NCBI GenBank assembly: GCA_015655225.1
Contig: JAATFK010000031.1
Location: 1 to 7,663 of the forward strand
Source: Solirubrobacterales bacterium
GTDB taxonomy: Bacteria; Actinomycetota; Thermoleophilia; Solirubrobacterales; Solirubrobacteraceae
Reading direction: 5' to 3'
Length of the DNA stretch: 7,663 nucleotides
In this document: piece after piece, positions 1 to 7,663 of the stretch
How the letters are laid out: the number at the start of each line of letters is the position of its first letter
Position numbering within the stretch: position 1 is the first letter of the stretch
Notes under the pieces: generated by a model
The model's input: only the letters and a program-made list of their open reading frames with translations
Database searches by the model: none
What the model was told of the DNA's origin: nothing
Translations under genes and position numbers: made by a program

Positions 1-1770
<1,770 letters not shown>

Positions 1771-1791
1771 CTCGGCCTCCATCGGTTGGTT

Positions 1792-1850
1792 GGGCGACGC
1801 GGCGGGGGCGACGCGGCCTCGACCTTCCCGCCGATCGGAGCCGAAGTCAA
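1792..1850 (-). promoter_or_regulatory. Possible promoter and repeat region upstream of the VOC operon
   Basis: The stretch between the TetR stop and the VOC start holds a TTGACT (complement of 1845-1850) that could be a -35 element, but no good -10 lies 16-18 bases downstream. It also has the perfect palindrome CCGATCGG at 1831-1838 and two exact copies of GGGCGACGCGGC (1792-1803 and 1806-1817, two bases apart). The VOC operon could have its own promoter here or be read through from tetR, which points the same way. Weak call. Confidence 0.3.
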
Positions 1851-1856
1851 GCAGCG

Positions 1857-2429
1857 CTACGGGGTCAGCAGGCGTCCGAACGTCGTCGCCATGAAGGCGT
1901 CCAGTGGCGCGCGATCGCGGCGCAGCTTCGCGCGGGCGACGGCGCCCTCGTAGGCGTCGACGAGGAAGTCGCCGAGGACGCCGGGGTCAAGCGTGGGGTC
2001 GAGGTCGCCGGTCGCCTGGGCCTCGCGCAGGACCGTCGCGAAGGCGGCGCCCCAGGCGTCCAGCTGCTCGCCGGCGAGCTCGCGGATCGGTCCCTCGTGC
2101 GTGGCCATCTCGACGGAGAGGTTCCCGAGCAGGCAGCCCTGCTCGACGCCGTGCTCGACGGTGCGCTCGATCACGGCGGAGAGGAACGCGCGGAAGCGGT
2201 CGAGCGGGGCGCCGTCGCCGCGCAGGACGCCGAGGTCGTAGGAGTCGCCGTAGCGGCGCAGGGCCTCGAGCGCGAGCGCCTCCTTGCTCTCGAAGTGGTT
2301 GTAGACCGACCCCTTCGGGACGCCGGCGGCACGGGCGATGTCGTTGACGCTCGTGGCGTGGAAGCCCTTCTCGTAGATGACGCGGCTGCCGCCGTCGACG
2401 AGCTGCTCTCTGAGGTTGCGTTGGGCCAT
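1857..2429 (-). CDS. TetR/AcrR-family transcriptional repressor, NemR/AcuR-like type
   Basis: A 190-residue one-component repressor. The N-terminal DNA-binding domain (about 5-50) carries the helix-turn-helix SVNDIARAAGVPKGSVYNHF at 27-46, followed by the usual SKEAL that starts helix 4. The C-terminal ligand domain contains GCLLGNLSVEMA at 98-109, a motif typical of NemR/AcuR-like TetR proteins. Cys99 is the only cysteine in the protein; in E. coli NemR a conserved cysteine senses hypochlorite and electrophiles, so redox or electrophile sensing is a reasonable inference but not shown. The gene is divergent from the alcohol dehydrogenase, with an operator-like palindrome between them, so that dehydrogenase is the likely target along with tetR itself. 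There is no Shine-Dalgarno before the ATG; a TACCAT -10-like box ends seven bases before it, so the message may be leaderless. The VOC operon downstream on the same strand could be co-transcribed. Confidence 0.92.
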   Translation of the reverse strand: MAQRNLREQLVDGGSRVIYEKGFHATSVNDIARAAGVPKGSVYNHFESKEALALEALRRYGDSYDLGVLRGDGAPLDRFRAFLSAVIERTVEHGVEQGCLLGNLSVEMATHEGPIRELAGEQLDAWGAAFATVLREAQATGDLDPTLDPGVLGDFLVDAYEGAVARAKLRRDRAPLDAFMATTFGRLLTP

Positions 2430-2490
2430 AGCTCAAATGGTAGCTGCTATAAGACGACCGGTCATATTGAGCTTTCAGCCAAGGAGCGCC
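2430..2490. promoter_or_regulatory. Divergent tetR/adh promoter region with operator-like palindrome GACCGGTC
   Basis: This gap is clearly more AT-rich than the surrounding genes. GACCGGTC (2456-2463) is a perfect palindrome, extended to 12 bases with one mismatch pair at 2454-2465; core GACCGGTC-type sites are common for TetR repressors. On the minus strand, ATGACC (complement of 2460-2465), a 17-base spacer and TACCAT (complement of 2437-2442) form a plausible tetR promoter whose -35 lies in the palindrome. On the plus strand, TATAAG (2448-2453) is a plausible adh -10, putting the start of transcription on the palindrome, although no good -35 is seen. A second inverted repeat, AGCTCAA (2430-2436) and TTGAGCT (2467-2473), flanks the whole core, and TAGCTGCTA (2441-2449) is a further small palindrome. 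AAGGAG at 2481-2486 is the adh ribosome site. Binding is inferred. Confidence 0.6.
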
Positions 2491-3507
2491 ATGAGCACCT
2501 ATCAAGCCGTCGAGGTCCGCAACCAGCACGAGTTCCAGCTCGTCGCTCGTGATCTCGTCCCGCCCGCCCCGGGCCACGTTCGCCTCCGCGTCGAGGCGTG
2601 TGGCATCTGCCACTCCGACGTGCTCGCGGTCGACGGCCTGCGCGCCGACCCGTCCGCACCGGTCGTTCCCGGCCACGAGGTCGTCGGCGTGATCGACGCC
2701 GTCGGCGACGGCGTGCGCCGCTGGCAGGTCGGCGAGCGCGTCGGCGTCGGCTTCCTCGGCGGCCAGTGCAACGAGTGCGACGCCTGCCGCCGCGGCGACT
2801 TCGTCAACTGCGAGGACCAGCACCAGACGGGCACGACGACCGACGGCGGCTACGCCGAAGTCGCCCACGTCCGCGCCAGCGGCCTCGTCCGGATCCCGGA
2901 CGGGATCAGCTCGACCGACGCGGCGCCGCTGCTGTGCGCCGGGTTGACGACCTTCAACGCGCTGCGGCAGCTCGACCTCCGGCCGGGCGCGCTCGTCGCG
3001 ATCCAGGGGATCGGCGGCCTCGGCCATCTCGGCATCCAGCACGCCGACAAGCTCGGCTACCGCGTCGTCGCGATCGCGCGCGGCTCCGGCAAGGAGGAGC
3101 TGGCACGGTCGCTCGGTGCCGACCACTACGTCGACAGTGAGGCGCAGGACGCGGGCGAGGCGCTTCAGGAGCTCGGCGGCGCCGACGCGATCGTCGCCAC
3201 CGCCTCCAGCGGCGCGTCGATGACGCCGCTCGTCGCCGGCCTCGCGCCCCGCGGGCGGCTGGTCGTCGTCGGCGCGGCGTTCGACCCGATCTCCGTCAAC
3301 ACCACCGACCTGGTCTTCGGCGGCCGCGAGATCCACGGGAGCCTCACCGGCTCGGCGATCGAGAACGAGGACAACCTCGCCTTCAGCGTCAACCAAGGCG
3401 TCGTGCCGATGACGGAGGTCGTCTCGCTCGCCAACGCGCCCGCCGCCTACGACCGGATGATCGCCGGCGACGCGCGCTTCCGCATGGTCATCGACCTCGC
3501 CGCCTAG
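2491..3507 (+). CDS. Zinc-dependent alcohol dehydrogenase (medium-chain MDR family)
   Basis: A 338-residue cytosolic enzyme predicted to interconvert alcohols and aldehydes or ketones with a nicotinamide cofactor. Catalytic zinc ligands are Cys40 (CGICHSD), His62 with Glu63 (PGHEVVG) and Cys149 (LLCAG). Structural zinc ligands are Cys93, Cys96, Cys99 and Cys107 (QCNECDACRRGDFVNC). The cofactor fold has GIGGLGHLG at 173-181. After the second strand (RVVAIARGSGKEE) there is no acidic residue where NAD-dependent members carry Asp; Arg197 stands nearby, which leans towards NADPH but does not prove it. Length and domain order match the propanol-preferring / AdhP-like group. The start has AAGGAG four bases upstream; an in-frame ATG at 2377 lies inside divergent tetR and is rejected. 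The divergent TetR gene is the likely regulator. The stop shares a CTAG with the stop of the convergent LysR gene. Substrate is unknown. Confidence 0.93.
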   Translation: MSTYQAVEVRNQHEFQLVARDLVPPAPGHVRLRVEACGICHSDVLAVDGLRADPSAPVVPGHEVVGVIDAVGDGVRRWQVGERVGVGFLGGQCNECDACRRGDFVNCEDQHQTGTTTDGGYAEVAHVRASGLVRIPDGISSTDAAPLLCAGLTTFNALRQLDLRPGALVAIQGIGGLGHLGIQHADKLGYRVVAIARGSGKEELARSLGADHYVDSEAQDAGEALQELGGADAIVATASSGASMTPLVAGLAPRGRLVVVGAAFDPISVNTTDLVFGGREIHGSLTGSAIENEDNLAFSVNQGVVPMTEVVSLANAPAAYDRMIAGDARFRMVIDLAA

Positions 3508-4346
3508 ACGCGCGTCAGGACCGCCCGGCGCGCGCTCGCGGCCGCGAGCGTCGCGCGGGCCGCCTCCACGAACGCCGTCACCGACGCCGTCGACGGCCCC
3601 GCGCGCCAGGCGAGCACGAGCGACGTCGGCGGCAGGTCGACGACGCGGACGGCGGTGACGGCGCTGCCCGCCCGGTCCGCGGCGCTCTCGCCGACGACCA
3701 CGACTAGCTGGCCGATCGCGACGAGATCGATCAGCTGGTCGAGCGACGTCACCGGCGGCTCGGCCTGGAACCCGTCCTCGTCGCGCAGCTGGGCGAGCGT
3801 CACCGCGGCGCACCCGGCGAGCCGGTGCGCGGCCGGCAGCAGCACGACCGCCTCCTCGGTCGCGGCCTCGATCGTCTCCAGGCCGTCCAGCTCCTCGCTG
3901 TCGCACAGCAGCGCCACGTCGGCGGCGCCGGAGCGCAGCGCGGCGCCCTGGTCGCGGGCGAAGATCAGCTCGACCGCGGCGGCGCCGGGCTCGCGGGCGT
4001 GGGCGGCGATCAGGTCGTGCAACAGGCCCGAGCCCGTGCCGGGGTTGGTCGCGATCCGGACCGGCCCGCGACGCGCGACCTGCTGCGCCTGCAGGACGGC
4101 GCGGTCGACGGCGGCCAGCGCTCGGCGCGCCTCGGCCAGGAAGACCTCGCCTGCGGGCGTCAGCGCGACGCGCCGGCTGGTGCGCTCGAAGAGGGTCACG
4201 CCGATGCGCAGCTCGAGCTGGCGGATCGCGCGGGAGAGGGGCGGCTGGGAGATGCCGAGCCGGTCGGCGGCGCGGCTGAAGTGCAGCTCGTCCGCGACCG
4301 CGACGAAGTAGCTCAGCTCGCGCGTGTCGATGCGATCGCGATCCAT
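3504..4346 (-). CDS. LysR-family transcriptional regulator
   Basis: A 280-residue LTTR, slightly short for a family of about 300. The N-terminal winged helix-turn-helix begins RELSYFVAVADELHFSRAAD, with LGISQPPLSRAIRQLE completing the DNA-contact helices (about residues 22-45), followed by GVTLFERTSRRVALTPAGE at 49-67. The rest (about 90-270) is the periplasmic-binding-protein-like effector domain starting at GPVRIATNPGTGSGLL; the effector is unknown. The chosen ATG puts the usual few residues before the first helix. Further in-frame ATGs upstream lack ribosome sites and add sequence unlike the family, although this start too has only a weak site (GCGGGT). The gene is divergent from the SnoaL-like gene, the classical arrangement for an LTTR and its target. 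Its 3' end overlaps the alcohol dehydrogenase by four bases tail to tail. Confidence 0.92.
   Translation of the reverse strand: MDRDRIDTRELSYFVAVADELHFSRAADRLGISQPPLSRAIRQLELRIGVTLFERTSRRVALTPAGEVFLAEARRALAAVDRAVLQAQQVARRGPVRIATNPGTGSGLLHDLIAAHAREPGAAAVELIFARDQGAALRSGAADVALLCDSEELDGLETIEAATEEAVVLLPAAHRLAGCAAVTLAQLRDEDGFQAEPPVTSLDQLIDLVAIGQLVVVVGESAADRAGSAVTAVRVVDLPPTSLVLAWRAGPSTASVTAFVEAARATLAAASARRAVLTRV
3533..3550. terminator. 18-base perfect palindrome, possible terminator for the alcohol dehydrogenase
   Basis: Two nine-base arms, CGCTCGCGG and CCGCGAGCG, meet without a spacer and could fold as a seven-pair stem with a GGCC loop. It starts 26 bases past the dehydrogenase stop, inside the last codons of the convergent LysR gene. 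There is no following T run on either strand, so it would be a hairpin of the U-less type common in high-GC actinobacteria. Since the two genes overlap there is no other place for a terminator. A GC-rich palindrome this size could also be chance. Confidence 0.35.
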
Positions 4347-4446
4347 ACCCGCAGGGTACCGGTGCATGACGAAGCGGTCATTGCGTTCGGCGGGGTGCGC
4401 TGCTGGAGTCGAGGTCGTCCCCAAGCGAAGGAGAGCAGGCCGTCAG
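4347..4446. promoter_or_regulatory. Divergent lysR / SnoaL-like promoter region with inverted repeat
   Basis: The 100-base gap contains ATGAC (4366-4370), six bases, then GTCAT (4377-4381), a dyad of the size expected for LysR-type boxes, 20 bases upstream of the lysR start. Overlapping it are CGAA (4370-4373) and TTCG (4386-4389). GGTACC at 4355-4360 is a short palindrome. AAGGAGAG at 4428-4435 is the ribosome site of the SnoaL-like gene, spaced about eleven bases from its ATG, longer than usual. No convincing -35/-10 pair is seen: TTGCGT at 4381-4386 lacks a good -10. Confidence 0.45.
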
Positions 4447-4929
4447 ATGAGCGACGAACGTCAGGTCCAGCAGGTCCTCGCCCGCTACGTGCGAGCGACC
4501 GACGCCCGCGACGGCAGCGCGATGTCCGCGCTCTTCGCCGACGACGCGCGGGTCGAGATCTTCTACAACCGCGCCGGCGTCCCCGAGCCGGTCGCCGAGC
4601 TGGTCGGCGCGGCGGCGATCGGCGAGGCGACCGCCAGCATGATGGCGCCGCATCCGCCGCGCGGCTGGAGCCACCACACGACCCACGACCACATCATCGA
4701 GGTCGACGGCGACGAGGCGACGCTCGACGCCCAGTTCGTCGTCTTCAACACGGTCGGGGACGAGCGCCCCGCCGACGGCTGGCCCGCCGGCGCGAGCGGC
4801 GCGCAGGGCACGATCACCCCGATCGAGAGCGGCTACTACCGCCCGCGCATGCGCCGCGTCGACGGCAGCTGGCGGATCGTCCACCACACGATCGTGCTCG
4901 ACCAGCCGATGGCGTTCCCCGGCGCCTGA
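4447..4929 (+). CDS. SnoaL-like / nuclear transport factor 2 fold protein
   Basis: A 160-residue protein of the cone-shaped alpha+beta NTF2 superfamily, which includes polyketide cyclases (SnoaL), ketosteroid isomerase, dehydratases and non-enzymatic binding proteins. Helices at about 3-28 (RQVQQVLARYVRATDARDGSAMSALF cut as two helices) lead to DDARVEIFYN, a strand typical of the fold. WSHHTTHDHIIEVDGDEATLDAQFVVFN at about 75-102 and RRVDGSWRIVHHTIVLDQ near 135-152 supply the curved sheet. A cluster of histidines (HHTTHDH and VHHT) could line the pocket, but no known catalytic set is recognised. The start lies after AAGGAGAG; an upstream in-frame ATG inside lysR is rejected. It is 24 bases before the aminotransferase and probably co-transcribed with it, perhaps under the divergent LysR regulator. 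The reaction is unknown. Confidence 0.85.
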   Translation: MSDERQVQQVLARYVRATDARDGSAMSALFADDARVEIFYNRAGVPEPVAELVGAAAIGEATASMMAPHPPRGWSHHTTHDHIIEVDGDEATLDAQFVVFNTVGDERPADGWPAGASGAQGTITPIESGYYRPRMRRVDGSWRIVHHTIVLDQPMAFPGA

Positions 4930-4953
4930 CCGTCCGGCATCCTGTCGGGGACG

Positions 4954-6141
4954 ATGGCTCGCCCTTCCCGCCCGTCGGCCCGCGACGCGGTCCCCTCCTC
5001 CGTCGCCTCCTCGATGGCCCCGTCGATCATCCGCGAGCTGATGGACGCCGCCTGGGAGCGGGGCGACGCGATCCGGCTGGAGGTCGGGCAGCCGGACTTC
5101 TCGACCCCCGTCCACGTCGTCGAGGCGGCCGATCGCGCCGCGCGGGACGGAGTCGTCGGCTACGCGCCGAACGCCGGCATCCCGGAGCTGCGCGACGCGC
5201 TCGCGGACAAGCTCCGGCGCGTCAACGGCACCGACGCGACGGCCGGCCAGGTCGTCGTCACGACCGGCGGGATGGGGGCGATCTTCACGTCGCTTCGCGT
5301 GCTCGCCGACGTCGGCGACGAGGTGCTGCTGCCCGACCCCGGCTGGCCGAACTTCGAGATGGCGGCGGGGCTGCTCGGCCTGCGTGTGGTGCGCTACCGG
5401 CTCGACCCAGCGCGCGGCCACCAGCCCGATCCCGCCGAGCTGGAGGCGCTCGTGACCGACCGGACCGCGGTGATCGTCACGGTCTCGCCGTCGAACCCGC
5501 TCGGCGTCGTGCTGAGCGAGGACTCGATCCACGGGCTCGTCGAGCTGGTCGAGCGGCGGGGGCTGTGGCTGCTCTGCGACCAGGTCTACGACGAGCTGAC
5601 CTTCGACGGGCCGCCGCGGACGGTCGCGGCGGTCGCGCCGTCGCCCCGCATCGTGACGATCCACAGCTTCTCGAAGGTCTACGCGATGTGCGGCTGGCGG
5701 GTCGGCTACGCGGTCGCGCCGGTCGCGGTCGCGCGGCGGCTGACCGAGGTGCAGGAGGCCGTCACCTCGTCGGTGAACCTGCCGGCCCAGCACGCGGCGC
5801 TCGCCGCCCTCGAGGGGCCGCAGGCGGTCGTCGCCGAGATGCGCGACGCCTACCGGGCGCGGCGCGACCTGGTTCTCGACGGCCTGCGCGCCGCCGGCGT
5901 CCCGGCGGTGCGTCCCGCGGGGGCGTTCTACGTCTGGGCGGACGTGTCGGCGGCGGGGCTGGGCTCCCACGCGTTCAGCCACGAGCTGCTGCGGGAGGGA
6001 GGCGTCGCGGTCGCGCCCGGGATCGCGTTCGGCGCGACCGGGGACCACGCGGTGCGGCTCTCCCTCGCCTCGTCGGACGCCGACCTGGCCGAGGGCGTGC
6101 GCCGGCTCGGCGCGTTCGTCGGCGCTCGGGTCGGCCGGTGA
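4954..6141 (+). CDS. Class I/II PLP-dependent aminotransferase (aspartate aminotransferase fold)
   Basis: A 395-residue fold-type I aminotransferase of usual length. Visible landmarks are GQPDF at 45-49, Tyr70 in VGYAPNAGIPELR, the phosphate-site GGMGA at 105-109, Trp131 stacking on the cofactor ring in DPGWPNF, Asn181 in SPSNPLG, Asp209 and Tyr212 in CDQVYDEL, the Schiff-base Lys241 in HSFSKVYAMCGWRVGY with Arg249, and Arg368 in VRLSLASS, which binds the substrate carboxylate. The usual Thr of SPSNPTG is replaced by Leu183, an uncommon variant. All catalytic residues are present, so the enzyme should be active; whether it uses aspartate, aromatic, branched or other amino acids cannot be read. 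It follows the SnoaL-like gene by 24 bases, with GGGGA as a ribosome site. Its stop codon lies inside a long hairpin shared with the convergent katG. Confidence 0.92.
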   Translation: MARPSRPSARDAVPSSVASSMAPSIIRELMDAAWERGDAIRLEVGQPDFSTPVHVVEAADRAARDGVVGYAPNAGIPELRDALADKLRRVNGTDATAGQVVVTTGGMGAIFTSLRVLADVGDEVLLPDPGWPNFEMAAGLLGLRVVRYRLDPARGHQPDPAELEALVTDRTAVIVTVSPSNPLGVVLSEDSIHGLVELVERRGLWLLCDQVYDELTFDGPPRTVAAVAPSPRIVTIHSFSKVYAMCGWRVGYAVAPVAVARRLTEVQEAVTSSVNLPAQHAALAALEGPQAVVAEMRDAYRARRDLVLDGLRAAGVPAVRPAGAFYVWADVSAAGLGSHAFSHELLREGGVAVAPGIAFGATGDHAVRLSLASSDADLAEGVRRLGAFVGARVGR

Positions 6142-6161
6142 TGAGTCACCGGCCGGCCCGA
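6126..6161. terminator. Strong hairpin between the convergent aminotransferase and katG, probable bidirectional terminator
   Basis: Arms 6126-6141 and 6146-6161 pair over 16 positions around a TGAG loop, with a single T/G mismatch at 6131/6156 (a G-U pair in plus-strand RNA). The left arm contains the last five codons of the aminotransferase including its TGA, and the right arm ends eleven bases before the katG stop. No T run follows on either strand, so this is a U-less hairpin. The length of the stem and its exact position between tail-to-tail genes make terminator or mRNA 3'-end protection the likely role. Confidence 0.75.
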
Positions 6162-6171
6162 AAGCGACGAA

Positions 6172-7663
<1,492 letters not shown>

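Noticed and set aside
1987..3906. Long minus-strand open frame opposite the alcohol dehydrogenase
   Set aside because: Its composition is a shadow of the real genes; the other strand shows all MDR zinc ligands and a ribosome site.
4378..6048. Long minus-strand open frame opposite the SnoaL-like and aminotransferase genes
   Set aside because: Arg/Asp/Val-rich translation without domains; the plus strand is clearly coding.

Overview
This is a gene-dense, very GC-rich window. Codon third positions are almost all G or C, there are short Shine-Dalgarno leaders, and genes overlap at start and stop codons. This fits a high-GC actinobacterium. The style of the VOC / small protein / FAD-reductase cluster and of the catalase-peroxidase would suit Thermoleophilia (Solirubrobacterales) or a relative, but that placement is inference from memory of protein style, not a search. 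I see no mobile element, CRISPR array, tRNA or rRNA.

Layout, left to right. (1) Positions 1-1770, minus strand, hold a tight three-gene unit read right to left: a VOC (glyoxalase-fold) protein, a 55-residue conserved-looking small protein, and a pyridine nucleotide-disulfide oxidoreductase that runs off the left edge. The small gene starts 11 bases after the VOC stop, and its own stop overlaps the reductase start as ATGA. (2) A TetR-family regulator (minus) is divergent from a zinc-dependent medium-chain alcohol dehydrogenase (plus). The 61-base gap between them is relatively AT-rich and carries a GACCGGTC palindrome, a plausible operator placed over both promoters. (3) The dehydrogenase converges on a LysR regulator (minus), and the two stop codons share one CTAG palindrome. 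(4) LysR is divergent from a SnoaL-like/NTF2-fold protein, which is followed after 24 bases by a class I PLP-dependent aminotransferase. These two look like one operon, possibly controlled by the LysR protein. (5) The aminotransferase converges on katG (minus). A 16-pair hairpin spans the gap and begins inside the aminotransferase's last codons.

The most striking observation is in katG. The visible two thirds of the gene is a good catalase-peroxidase with key residues intact, but a single in-frame TAG at 7378-7380 sits where M. tuberculosis KatG has Glu340. The reading frame is otherwise undamaged on both sides. The truncated product would lack the Asp that bonds the proximal His and the mobile Arg needed for catalase activity. 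It is either a very recent nonsense mutation, a read-through case or a base error.

Functional reading. Several genes (NemR-like TetR with a single cysteine, alcohol dehydrogenase, VOC protein, FAD disulfide reductase, KatG) would fit detoxification of electrophiles or peroxide, but only neighbourhood supports a shared role. I found no clearly new multi-gene defence or biosynthetic system. The least understood parts are the 55-residue protein with its partners and the LysR / SnoaL-like / aminotransferase module.
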